A stretch of DNA of 64,000 nucleotides from JADKIH01 sp031385005 (GTDB taxonomy: Bacteria > Bacteroidota > Bacteroidia > AKYH767-A > 2013-40CM-41-45). Where the stretch lies: assembly GCA_031385005.1 (NCBI GenBank), contig JANNBB010000050.1, positions 62,001 to 126,000 on the forward strand. The letters run 5' to 3'. Position 1 is the first letter of the stretch. The number at the start of each line of letters is the position of its first letter. A model generated the notes under the pieces. That model was given only the letters and a program-made list of their open reading frames with translations, ran no database searches and was not told where the DNA came from. Positions 18,381 through 27,379 of the stretch are shown here, piece after piece. Made by a program: the position numbers and the translations under genes.

Positions 18381-19953
18381 CCGAAACTGCACTGGCTCCG
18401 AATACGGCTCTGGCAATTCCTGTATCATCAAATACATCGACCAATGCAGTAGCATAAACTTTTTTCATTTTGAGGGCATTTGCAGTAGCATCACCCATTG
18501 CAACTGCTTTCTGATTTTTGCTGAAAGAATAATTTTCAAACCAGGCTTCAACATTAGAGGGAGATGTGAATACGACTATGTCTGCAACCGGCATTTCGCC
18601 TTCATTCCTTTTTAGGGTTTCATACACGATGAGATCGATAACAAATTCACCTTTTATCATTTGTTGTTGAATAGACTTCAAACTTCCTTTCGCTTGCGGA
18701 AAGAGCACCTTTGCATTGCCGGACAAGGAAGCAAATTGTTTTCCGGTCATTCGTGTATCGGTAGATGCGCCGATGAAGGAGGCGCGTCGACCATACTGTC
18801 GGAGCGCATCAGCAGTGGCTTTTCCTACACAAGCAAATTTCTGATTACCAATTTCAGGTTTTTGGTCGAAGAAAAATTTTACGGCATGTTTACTTGAAAA
18901 GAAAATCCATTCACAGTTAGGAATAAGTCCGAAGGGAACCGGCTTCATTTCGATGAGCGTTTTCTCTTCAAGTGAAAATCCATTTCCTGACAATACGTTT
19001 TTCAGATAACTTTCTTTCCGGGGATTTCGTGTGATGAAAACACTGCAGGGTTTAACCGAATTAATTTTACCTACAATTCGTGCAGGAAGAACGTGTGGAT
19101 CTTTGGACTCCGAATAAACAGAAACAGGACTTTTATCCCACGCTTTTGATTTTGCTGCACGCACAGAATAAACTTCTTTATCTTCGTCATAAGTTGCATA
19201 GACGCCCACTGGAGTCTGACATCCTCCTTGAAAAAGATTGAGGACTTTTCGTTCGAGTTCAGAGATTATTCTGACCTCTTTGTTATCGATTGCTTTTAAG
19301 ATTTCGTGAAGAGCTTTGTCGTTTTCCCTAACTTGAATAGCAACTATTCCCTGAGCGGGAGCAGGAATAATTTCTTCCGGACCTATCTTTTCGACAAAGA
19401 AATCGTCGGTACTTAATCCGAGACGTTCCACTCCGGCGGAGGCGAGGATAATTCCATCGTACATACCATCACGTAATTTATTGAGGCGAGTGGGTACATT
19501 TCCTCTCATGTCAGTTACTTTTAAGTCAGGTCGAAAAGCCAGCAACTGCGATTTTCTCCTTGCAGATGACGTGCCGACGTGTCCGCCGATTTTAATTCCG
19601 AATTTCTTCCTGGGATCGTGGGCATCTTTTCGCACCAGGAATAGTTCTGAAGGGTCTTCTCTTTCGCTAACCGCTGCAATAAATAAACCGGCAGGCGATT
19701 CGGTAGGAAGATCTTTAAATGAGTGTACGGCAATATCTGTTTCCTCTCTTAAAAGTGCGTCTTCAATTTCTTTTGTAAAAAAGCCTTTCCCCTCCATTTT
19801 ATCAGGACTTAGATCCTGCATATTATCGCCTTGAGTTTTAATTATTTTTAACTCACAAGCATGTCCGAGCTCGTGCAAAAGTCCTTTTACAAAATTGGCT
19901 TGCCATAAAGCGAGGTCACTTCCTCGAGTGCCAATGATTAAAGGTGAACGCAT
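18373..19953 (-). CDS. hemC: Hydroxymethylbilane synthase / uroporphyrinogen-III synthase fusion
   Basis: A 526-residue bifunctional protein. Residues about 1-300 are porphobilinogen deaminase: IGTRGSDLALWQANFV, AVHSFKDLPTE, SARRKSQL and the dipyrromethane-cofactor Cys in FQGGCQTPVGVYAT. Residues about 305-526 are the uroporphyrinogen-III synthase (HemD), with IFFSSKHAVKFFF and VVFTSPSNVEAWFENY. The fusion joins two successive steps, so the unstable linear tetrapyrrole is made and cyclised on one polypeptide. It lies between hemA and hemB. Confidence 0.94.
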   Translation of the reverse strand: MRSPLIIGTRGSDLALWQANFVKGLLHELGHACELKIIKTQGDNMQDLSPDKMEGKGFFTKEIEDALLREETDIAVHSFKDLPTESPAGLFIAAVSEREDPSELFLVRKDAHDPRKKFGIKIGGHVGTSSARRKSQLLAFRPDLKVTDMRGNVPTRLNKLRDGMYDGIILASAGVERLGLSTDDFFVEKIGPEEIIPAPAQGIVAIQVRENDKALHEILKAIDNKEVRIISELERKVLNLFQGGCQTPVGVYATYDEDKEVYSVRAAKSKAWDKSPVSVYSESKDPHVLPARIVGKINSVKPCSVFITRNPRKESYLKNVLSGNGFSLEEKTLIEMKPVPFGLIPNCEWIFFSSKHAVKFFFDQKPEIGNQKFACVGKATADALRQYGRRASFIGASTDTRMTGKQFASLSGNAKVLFPQAKGSLKSIQQQMIKGEFVIDLIVYETLKRNEGEMPVADIVVFTSPSNVEAWFENYSFSKNQKAVAMGDATANALKMKKVYATALVDVFDDTGIARAVFGASAVSDN

Positions 19954-20032
19954 ATTTAAGAAGTAGAAAGATTAAAGACAAAAATCGGGGTTAATCGTTG
20001 GAAAATCGTATTGAGTAAAAACTATATTAGAC

Positions 20033-21283
20033 TCAAGGTCTTTCCTGTTCCAAAATGATTTCCTTTGCCATTACCATAGGAATAGAAATACATTTTTTCT
20101 CCATGTAGTTGAGTACACGAGAGAGGATTTCTCTGGAATTTTCGTCCATTTTAGAAATATCATCAGCGAAAATGTCATTAACAGCCTGATCTTTTATCTG
20201 TCTTATTTTTTGAGGAACATCTCTCATCTTCAACTCCAGTTTTCTGGTTTTGTTAAGTTGATGAAAGTGACTTATATTTTCTTCAATGACTTCTTCTGCT
20301 GCAAGAAATTCTTTTTGTCTTTCCGCCATATTTTTTTCGGCGATATTACGTAAACGGGAAATATCAATGAGATCGATATGGTTATTGGAAAAAACTTCAG
20401 GAGAAATATTGGTAGGAATGGCTAAATCAATTATTATTTTAGGGCTATTTATTTCGCCATTGAGTAATGCGGAATAAACCTGACGAGTAACAAATTGCTC
20501 CGGAGAAGAGGTACAAACGATTAACACATCAAATCCTTTATCGTATGTTGACAAGTCGTTTAACGAATAAGGGCGAGCTTCAATTTTATCTGTTGAAAGC
20601 ATTGAGGCTAACTTTACAGCATTATCTTTTGAACGGTTAAAAATGGCGAAGCTGGAATACCCTTGCTTGACAAGGTATTTGCTCATGTTTAAGTTTGTCT
20701 CTCCAGCGCCAATCATCACAATACGAGAGTTTCTGGAAAGCTTCCTCGCTCGCAGTTCACGCTCCGCCAACGATACAATAGAAACAGGATTTAGTGCAAT
20801 TTTGGTGTCGGTATAAACCTGTTTTGCGGTATTGATAGTGCTCTTTATTACGAGGCGAATTAAATCGCCACAAAGGCCTTCACTCTTGCATACATCGTAT
20901 GATTTCCGCACTTGTGTGATGATTTCACGTTCACCAACAACCATTGAATCAAGGGAAGACGCAACTCTGTATAAATGGCGCAATGCTTCTTCTCCTTCGA
21001 AAACCTCGGCATGCTTTATGGCGAATTCAACTTCTTCCTGAGACCAGTCTTCCCGGAAGTGTCGGAAAAATTTTCTTAAAAAAGCAGTATCACAAGCATG
21101 AATCGTGGAAAAAACAAATTCAATTCTGTTGCATGTTGCGATATATAAAATCTCATTTATATCGCAGGTATACTTCAAAAACTCCAGGCGTTCTTTCCGG
21201 TTCTCTTCGTGTAAAAAGAATCGGTTTAACTCCCCTAAAGGTGTTACTTTGTGTGTGAATGCAATGGCTTTTAGACGATGCAA
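20033..21283 (-). CDS. hemA: Glutamyl-tRNA reductase
   Basis: HemA reduces glutamyl-tRNA to glutamate-1-semialdehyde, the committed step of C5-pathway haem synthesis. The 416-residue protein shows the catalytic Cys in YIATCNRIEFVFS, the substrate-binding motif MVVGEREIITQVR and the NADPH-binding MIGAGETNLNMSKYL. A C-terminal helical dimerisation region follows. It is the first gene of hemA-hemCD-hemB. The 248 bases upstream lack a clear TAnnTTTG on the minus strand. Confidence 0.96.
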   Translation of the reverse strand: MHRLKAIAFTHKVTPLGELNRFFLHEENRKERLEFLKYTCDINEILYIATCNRIEFVFSTIHACDTAFLRKFFRHFREDWSQEEVEFAIKHAEVFEGEEALRHLYRVASSLDSMVVGEREIITQVRKSYDVCKSEGLCGDLIRLVIKSTINTAKQVYTDTKIALNPVSIVSLAERELRARKLSRNSRIVMIGAGETNLNMSKYLVKQGYSSFAIFNRSKDNAVKLASMLSTDKIEARPYSLNDLSTYDKGFDVLIVCTSSPEQFVTRQVYSALLNGEINSPKIIIDLAIPTNISPEVFSNNHIDLIDISRLRNIAEKNMAERQKEFLAAEEVIEENISHFHQLNKTRKLELKMRDVPQKIRQIKDQAVNDIFADDISKMDENSREILSRVLNYMEKKCISIPMVMAKEIILEQERP

Positions 21284-21531
21284 AACGATGTGGTTTTATC
21301 TGAATGCAAAGTTCATAATTCGTGGCCTCACACTGTCATAAAAATGTCATGAAGGGTGCGAATTATGTATGATTTCCATCATTTCTTTATAAGATTTGCT
21401 GAGAAAAATCATAATTGAAAGCGTAGTAGCTTTTTTTCATTTTCAATCCATGATTTAGGGAGTATTTCCAATTTATTCTTAATGTAACTTATTCATAAAT
21501 TACTGCACTCAAATTTTAATTATGATAGATT

Positions 21532-22002
21532 ATGTCTCAAGCTCACCTTCATCTTATTCTAAACCATTTTCCAATTGCCGGAACAATTATTGGCCTATTT
21601 GTACTCATTTTTAGTGTGATGCTTCAGAATGCCGTTATTCAAAAAACGGGATTGTGCATTCTTCTATTTGCGGCACTTACTGCTATACCGGTATTTCTTA
21701 CCGGTGAAGGCGCTGAAGAAATACTGGACTCAATCGGGCAAAAAAGTGAGCACTTTATAAGTGTCCATGAAGAGTATGCAGAAAAAGCTTTTTGGTTGAT
21801 GGAACTGACCGGATTATTATCATTGATTTCACTTTTTCGGTTAAGGTCAGGCAAGCATGCAAGAATTCTTTCCTTCGTGGTGATGTCAATGGGAATTCTG
21901 TCTGTCATTTTTATTGTATTGACTGCAAATTCCGGTGGTAAAATCCGACATATTGAAATTCGTACAGCGAATGAATCGCCACAGAGTAATGAACTTAAAT
22001 AA
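21532..22002 (+). CDS. Four-helix integral membrane protein with conserved-looking His residues
   Basis: A 156-residue protein with four predicted membrane segments (about residues 10-31, 36-53, 82-99 and 108-129). The N-terminus LHLILNHFPIAG places His next to the first helix, and SEHFISVHEEYA holds two more, a pattern that recalls haem- or metal-binding small membrane proteins such as the DUF2231 group. I cannot assign a family firmly. It is convergent with coxA, 58 bases away across a shared terminator, so a respiratory link is possible but unproven. Confidence 0.7.
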   Translation: MSQAHLHLILNHFPIAGTIIGLFVLIFSVMLQNAVIQKTGLCILLFAALTAIPVFLTGEGAEEILDSIGQKSEHFISVHEEYAEKAFWLMELTGLLSLISLFRLRSGKHARILSFVVMSMGILSVIFIVLTANSGGKIRHIEIRTANESPQSNELK

Positions 22003-22009
22003 CAAAAAA

Positions 22010-22032
22010 AGACCTGCTGAGGTAGCAGGTCT
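22010..22032. terminator. Bidirectional terminator between the membrane protein gene and coxA
   Basis: A perfect 9-bp stem, AGACCTGCT with AGCAGGTCT, around a five-base loop. A run of A on the left provides a U-tract for the minus-strand cox operon, and a weaker T-rich stretch lies to the right. Confidence 0.8.
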
Positions 22033-22060
22033 GATATTTTAAAGCAACACGAAACTACTT

Positions 22061-23866
22061 TCAACCTTCGCCGGGTAGATTGGAGTTTTTTGTTTCAGAA
22101 TATGGTGTTGTTTGAGGAATAAAATCTTCTTTTTCTCCCGGTTTACCGTAGTCGTATGGCCAACGGTGAACAGTTGGAATTTCTCCCGGCCAGTTTCCGT
22201 GAAGATGTTCAACAGGCGCTGTCCATTCGATCGTATTTGAATTCCATGGATTTTGTGTTGATTTCTTTCCGCGGTACATACTATAGAAGAAATTAAATAC
22301 AAATATCAACTGTGCCAACCCACCCAAAATAGCAAACATTGAAATCAATACGTTGATATTAATCGCAGCATCAAAACCCTCATAAGCAGTATAAGCATAG
22401 TAACGGCGAGGTGCACCTGATAAACCAACGAAGTGCATTGGGAAGAAAGTACCGTATACACTAAGGATAGTTAGCCAGAAGTGAAGATATCCCATTCTCT
22501 TATCCATCATACGTCCATACATTCTCGGAAACCAATGATAGATTCCGGCGAACATACCGAAGATGGCAGAACTACCCATTACAATGTGAAAGTGAGCGAC
22601 AACGAAATAGGTATCGTGTAAATTGATATCGAGTGCGGAATCACCCAGAATAATCCCTGTTAATCCTCCTGAAATAAAGAATGAAACCAAACCTACAGCA
22701 AAGAGCATGGCAGGTGATAAAACGATATTCGCTTTCCACAAAGTCGCCAGGTAATTGAAAACTTTTACCGCAGAAGGGATTGCAACGAGTAGTGTAGTGA
22801 AAACGAAAACGGAACCTAGGAAAGGATTCATTCCTGTTATAAACATATGGTGACCCCAAACGATGAAGGAAAGGAATGCGATCACAAGCATTGAACCGAT
22901 CATGGCTTTATAACCGAAGATAGGTTTACGTGATTGAGTGGCGATTACTTCTGAAGCCAGACCGAGAGCGGGTAAAAGAACGATATAAACCTCCGGATGA
23001 CCGAGAAACCAGAATAAGTGTTGGAACAAAATCGGGCTACCGCCTGAATAATGAAGCGGTGCTCCGTTAATGAAAATGTCGGATAGAAAAAAACTCGTAC
23101 CAAAGCTTCGATCGAAGAGCAATAACAATGCGGCAGCAAATAAGACAGGGAATGATAAGATACCTAATATTGCAGTGATAAAGAAAGCCCAGATAGTTAG
23201 AGGAAGGCGCGTCATGCTCATTCCTTTTGTACGAAGGTTAATGATTGTAACAACGTAATTAATACCTCCTAATAAAGCGGAACCGATGAATAAAACCATA
23301 CTCACTAACCACAAGGTCATTCCCAATCCTGAACCCGGAATAGCTTGTGGTAATGCGCTGAGAGGCGGATAGATTGTCCAACCCGCAGAAGCAGGTCCGG
23401 CTTGCACAAACAAAGAAGCCGTCATAACTGCACAACTAGCAAAGAAGAACCAATAAGAAAGCATATTCAGGAAACCGGAAGCCATATCACGCGCACCGAC
23501 CTGAAATGGTATGAGCAGGTTGCTGAATGTTCCTGATAAACCACCTGTCAATACGAAGAAAACCATGATCGTACCGTGAATGGTAACCAGAGCGAGATAA
23601 AAATTAGGATCCAACTTACCACCTGCAGCCCAATGACCAAGGATCTTTTCAAGGAAAGGGAATTTTTCAGTCGGCCATCCGAGTTGAAGACGAAAGATTA
23701 GTGACATAAACATGGCGAGCACGGCCATAAGAATTGCAGTTACTAAAAACTGCTTGGAGATCATCTTATGATCCTGACTGAAAACATATTTAGTCCAAAA
23801 GGTATCGTGATGCTCATGATGAGCTTCATCAACATGCACGGCCTGATCGGAAGAATGAGTTGACAT
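22061..23866 (-). CDS. coxA: Cytochrome c oxidase subunit I
   Basis: Subunit I holds haem a, haem a3 and CuB and pumps protons. The 601-residue protein has about twelve membrane helices and the expected ligand motifs: WFLGHPEVYIVLLPALG, WGHHMFITGMNP and DTYFVVAHFHIVMGSSAIF. It lies 45 bases after coxB and ends the ACIII-cox operon. No subunit III gene follows; the operon ends at a terminator. Confidence 0.97.
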   Translation of the reverse strand: MSTHSSDQAVHVDEAHHEHHDTFWTKYVFSQDHKMISKQFLVTAILMAVLAMFMSLIFRLQLGWPTEKFPFLEKILGHWAAGGKLDPNFYLALVTIHGTIMVFFVLTGGLSGTFSNLLIPFQVGARDMASGFLNMLSYWFFFASCAVMTASLFVQAGPASAGWTIYPPLSALPQAIPGSGLGMTLWLVSMVLFIGSALLGGINYVVTIINLRTKGMSMTRLPLTIWAFFITAILGILSFPVLFAAALLLLFDRSFGTSFFLSDIFINGAPLHYSGGSPILFQHLFWFLGHPEVYIVLLPALGLASEVIATQSRKPIFGYKAMIGSMLVIAFLSFIVWGHHMFITGMNPFLGSVFVFTTLLVAIPSAVKVFNYLATLWKANIVLSPAMLFAVGLVSFFISGGLTGIILGDSALDINLHDTYFVVAHFHIVMGSSAIFGMFAGIYHWFPRMYGRMMDKRMGYLHFWLTILSVYGTFFPMHFVGLSGAPRRYYAYTAYEGFDAAININVLISMFAILGGLAQLIFVFNFFYSMYRGKKSTQNPWNSNTIEWTAPVEHLHGNWPGEIPTVHRWPYDYGKPGEKEDFIPQTTPYSETKNSNLPGEG

Positions 23867-23911
23867 TATACGGGTAATTTAATTACTTAAAGTTATTAAT
23901 TTTTCAGAATA

Positions 23912-24952
23912 TTATTTGCCTGCAATTACTTTTACTTCTGATGCAGTTTTTTCAGCAGTTTTTACACTATCGGCTGGAATGGGAGCGCTTTCACGGGAAA
24001 ACACGTATTTCTGTTCTTTATACCACCTTTTAAATGATTCCGGTGTTTCAATAATAAGTTTCATTCTCATATTGTAATGAGCTACCCCGCAAATTTTATT
24101 ACAAAGAAGTATGTATTCGAATTTTGGATTACCTGTAATTAGCTTCATGCTATCGGTTGTAATAGTTGGTTCGATAAACATTTCCGTAGTCATACCGGGA
24201 ACAACGTTCATTTGAGAACGTAAGTGAGGCATATATGCACTATGAATGATATCACGGGAATGTAATTTGAAGATTATTTTTGAATTTACAGGCATATGCA
24301 ATTCCTGTGTTATTTTATCGTCTTTTCCATTGGCATCCGCACTATCAACACCCAGTGGATTTTCATCGGTAATAAGTCTGAAATTCGATTTGCCGAGTTT
24401 ATTATCCTGACCACTGTAACGTGCTGTCCAGTCGAATTGCTTTCCATAAAGCTCAATAACCATTGAATCGGCAGGAGCCGGATTTGTAATATTAATCCAG
24501 AGTTTCAATCCGTAAACGATTAGTCCAATCAAAACAACTGCAGGAACGACAGTCCAGATAAATTCAAGTTTGTGATTATCCGGATAGAAATATGCTTTAT
24601 GACCTTTCTTATGTCTGTATTTGAAGCAATAGTAAAACAACAAATACTGAGTAATAAAGAACACCACGCTAATTAAAGCAAAGTTCATGTACAGGTAACT
24701 GTCTGTCAAAACGCCATGCTTACTTGCAGAAATAGGAAGCAAGTATTTTTTCGCATCGATAGTAAAGTAAATCATACCGGCGAAACCGATAATCATAAAG
24801 GCAATGAACATTCGGCCATTAAACAAATTGTCTTTTTGAGTAATGGGTTCTTCTTCCCCTCTAAGATCGCGAACGAGCTCCAGCACCCTCATCAATCTCC
24901 ATGCGGTCAGAAGGCCTATACCAATAACTAAATATGTCAACAGGGTTACCAT
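23912..24952 (-). CDS. coxB: Cytochrome c oxidase subunit II
   Basis: Subunit II accepts electrons at its CuA centre. The 346-residue protein appears to have extra N-terminal membrane helices (about residues 2-20 and 48-65) before the usual two (about 86-107 and 133-153). The cupredoxin domain has His in SRDIIHSAYMPHL and the cluster CNKICGVAHYNM (two Cys, His, Met). The middle residue, usually Glu in CxExC, is Lys here. No CxxCH is present, so there is no fused cytochrome c. It follows actF directly. Confidence 0.95.
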   Translation of the reverse strand: MVTLLTYLVIGIGLLTAWRLMRVLELVRDLRGEEEPITQKDNLFNGRMFIAFMIIGFAGMIYFTIDAKKYLLPISASKHGVLTDSYLYMNFALISVVFFITQYLLFYYCFKYRHKKGHKAYFYPDNHKLEFIWTVVPAVVLIGLIVYGLKLWINITNPAPADSMVIELYGKQFDWTARYSGQDNKLGKSNFRLITDENPLGVDSADANGKDDKITQELHMPVNSKIIFKLHSRDIIHSAYMPHLRSQMNVVPGMTTEMFIEPTITTDSMKLITGNPKFEYILLCNKICGVAHYNMRMKLIIETPESFKRWYKEQKYVFSRESAPIPADSVKTAEKTASEVKVIAGK

Positions 24953-24997
24953 GTATTGTATTTTCTTTTTTCTATAACATTAATTCCCGTAAGCCGG

Positions 24998-26179
24998 TTA
25001 AATATGATGATGCAAGCTTTCTGCAAGCATCGGGTGATTTTTCGGAACAAGCGCCGCTTTTGTTAATTCATTTAGGACAACATATATAAACAATCCCAGA
25101 TAGCCGAGAGCTGTTCCAATTTCAATAAAGCCAATATGCCAGTCTGCTCCAACTGTTCCCGGCATTACCATTACATATACATCGAGCCAGTGTCCGATAA
25201 GAATGATAACCCCTGCAACAAGCAGCACCTGTGTTTGTCTCTTTGCATCACGAGTCATCAAAACCAGGAAAGGAGCGATGAAATTGACGAGTAAATTAAG
25301 CACCCAGAGAATACGGAAATAATTCCAACGTACCTGGAAGTAAACGACTTCTTCAGGAAGGTTTGCATACCAGATCAACATAAATTGCGAAAACCAGAGG
25401 TATGTCCAGAATACTGTAAAACCGAACATGAATTTTCCTACATCATGAAAATGGTTTTCAGTAAGGTGCTCCATGTATCCGCGGCTTCTTAGATAGATGA
25501 GGATCATACACATCATAGCCATTCCACTTACGAATAAGCCGGCGAAAGTATACCATCCGAAGAGTGTACTGAACCAATGTGCATCAATACTCATCAGGAA
25601 ATCCCATGCAGAGGTTGAAGATGTAATTGCAAACAATACCAGGAACACCGCTGAAATAGAAACACTTTTTCTATAGTGCATCGTTCCACCCTCCTGATCT
25701 TCCTGAAGACTGTGTCTGCGCAATACATAAGTAAATCCTACCCAAATTGCAGCATAAGCAACAAGACGAATAACGAAGAAAGGAATATTGAGGAATCCAC
25801 TTTTTCCTGCCATGATGTGATCAAACTCCGGACTAGCCGGGTCGTATTGTTCAGGATGCGTCCAATGATAAATATCGTGATGTCCGAAAATGAAAATCAG
25901 AAGCATTCCTGCCATACCGAATTTCAGGAAACTTCCCATGGCTTCTGCAATTCTTTTTACACCTACCGACCATCCGGCTTGTGCAGCATAATTGAAGGCA
26001 ATGAAAAAGGTACCGCTAAGAGAAATAGCAGTAAAGTAAAAGTTGTTTTGCAGCAGGACCGCCCAGGCACGTGTCTTGTCTGTCATGAAACCCACGACAA
26101 TTGCAGCGATTCCAATACCCATAAGGATCATTGAAAGCATCTTGTTATTTCGTGTAAGCTCGTATTTTCTGTCCATCAT
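24998..26179 (-). CDS. actF: Alternative complex III membrane subunit ActF
   Basis: A 393-residue polytopic protein with about ten hydrophobic segments. It is recognised as ActF by its placement after actE and by sequence such as YFTAISLSGTFFIAFNYAAQ, FGHHDIYHWTHPEQYDP and WSQFMLIWYANLPEE. In ACIII it is a paralogue-like partner of ActC that helps form the membrane part of the quinol:acceptor oxidoreductase. It is followed by coxB, which fits a direct ACIII-oxidase supercomplex. Confidence 0.92.
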   Translation of the reverse strand: MMDRKYELTRNNKMLSMILMGIGIAAIVVGFMTDKTRAWAVLLQNNFYFTAISLSGTFFIAFNYAAQAGWSVGVKRIAEAMGSFLKFGMAGMLLIFIFGHHDIYHWTHPEQYDPASPEFDHIMAGKSGFLNIPFFVIRLVAYAAIWVGFTYVLRRHSLQEDQEGGTMHYRKSVSISAVFLVLFAITSSTSAWDFLMSIDAHWFSTLFGWYTFAGLFVSGMAMMCMILIYLRSRGYMEHLTENHFHDVGKFMFGFTVFWTYLWFSQFMLIWYANLPEEVVYFQVRWNYFRILWVLNLLVNFIAPFLVLMTRDAKRQTQVLLVAGVIILIGHWLDVYVMVMPGTVGADWHIGFIEIGTALGYLGLFIYVVLNELTKAALVPKNHPMLAESLHHHI

Positions 26180-26200
26180 TTCGTGACAATTGTTAACTGA

Positions 26201-26836
26201 TTACATTTTCTTTGTTCCGGCAGCAGCGGAATCAGGCGAAACAGCGGCCGTTTGACCTGCAGGATTCTGCAGTGTTTGTACATACATTATTATTTTCCAA
26301 CGCTGAGTTGGAGTAAGCTGAGAAGCATGAGAACCCATCATGTTTTTACCCCAGTGAATAGAGTGATACATTTTTCCTTCAGGAAGTCCTTTTATTGCTT
26401 CCGAATTATAAGCCGGAGGTTTAGGTCCGTTATTCTGAACAACTAAACCATCACCTTGTCCGGTAGCACCGTGACAATGCGTACAATAATTTTCATACAG
26501 TCTCTTTCCTTCTGTCATGTTTTCAAGTGTTTTCGTAAGTGGGCTCATAACTTTTGTTCCCGCTTCTTCATAACCTTCAGGGGTGTTCGCATAAGGATAA
26601 GGAAGTCGATCGTAATCCGTAAAGATGGCATCTCCACGGGCAATCGTTCCGGCTACCGGCTGACGTGCCGTACTGCTATCAGCGAAATTAGGATTAGCAG
26701 AATACGTCTCATAAGAAGGTGAGCGATACATATCCGGCATGTACTCATAACCTGTTGTCTTCTTGTCATCATAAGAACATGAAGCAAGTTGCAGAACAAA
26801 CAAGGTGGGCAATATATAAATGAAGATTTTTTTCAT
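26201..26836 (-). CDS. actE: Alternative complex III cytochrome c lipoprotein ActE
   Basis: A 211-residue lipoprotein with the lipobox LQLASC at Cys20, so it should be anchored by lipid on the periplasmic side. A single haem-binding motif CTHCH lies in the cytochrome c domain (YENYCTHCHGATGQGDG), with a candidate distal Met in GKNMMGSH. It carries electrons within or out of ACIII. It lies 8 bases after actD and 21 before actF. Confidence 0.93.
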   Translation of the reverse strand: MKKIFIYILPTLFVLQLASCSYDDKKTTGYEYMPDMYRSPSYETYSANPNFADSSTARQPVAGTIARGDAIFTDYDRLPYPYANTPEGYEEAGTKVMSPLTKTLENMTEGKRLYENYCTHCHGATGQGDGLVVQNNGPKPPAYNSEAIKGLPEGKMYHSIHWGKNMMGSHASQLTPTQRWKIIMYVQTLQNPAGQTAAVSPDSAAAGTKKM

Positions 26837-26844
26837 CTTTCTAA

Positions 26845-27378
26845 TCAGGAAAATTGCATGGATTTAAGTAGAACTTCTTGAGCACCGGCTGATTTTATCA
26901 TCGCTGCTATTTCATTCGTTTTGCTTTCATCCTTCACATCAACGTGAAGAACAAATTTATCATCAGTAATTCTTGGATGCGGAATAGGAGCAGTTACACC
27001 CGGTAAAATTTTACTTCTCAAAAGAAACGTAAGCGCCATTCCATGAGCAGCACAAAACACCGTTAACTCGAATGTAACCGGGATGAAAGCAGGAAGGTTT
27101 AGATAAAGCATGAAATTCGGTTTACCTCCGATATTTATCGGCCAATCGTGAATCATCATGTACCAGGTCATCCACAGTGCAAATGATGTTCCGGACAGAC
27201 CGTACAAAAAAGATGCAATGGAGATTCGGGTGCGTGGGATATTCAGTAATGGTTCAATTCCGTGTATAGGAAATGGACTTTGAACATCTTTGCAGACAAC
27301 GCCTTTTGCTTTCAATACAGGGATTGCCTGCATGAGTATTTCTTCGTCGTCAAAAATTCCGTAAATTAATTTAGCCAT
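26845..27378 (-). CDS. actD: Alternative complex III subunit ActD (DUF3341)
   Basis: A 177-residue protein with a short N-terminal domain (IYGIFDDEEILMQAIPVL), two membrane helices (about residues 56-76 and 96-118) and a C-terminal cytoplasmic tail with VDVKDESKTNEIAAMIKSAG. This is the DUF3341/ActD layout. Its role in ACIII is structural. It begins one base after the actC stop, so the two are tightly coupled. Confidence 0.93.
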   Translation of the reverse strand: MAKLIYGIFDDEEILMQAIPVLKAKGVVCKDVQSPFPIHGIEPLLNIPRTRISIASFLYGLSGTSFALWMTWYMMIHDWPINIGGKPNFMLYLNLPAFIPVTFELTVFCAAHGMALTFLLRSKILPGVTAPIPHPRITDDKFVLHVDVKDESKTNEIAAMIKSAGAQEVLLKSMQFS

Positions 27379-27379
27379 C

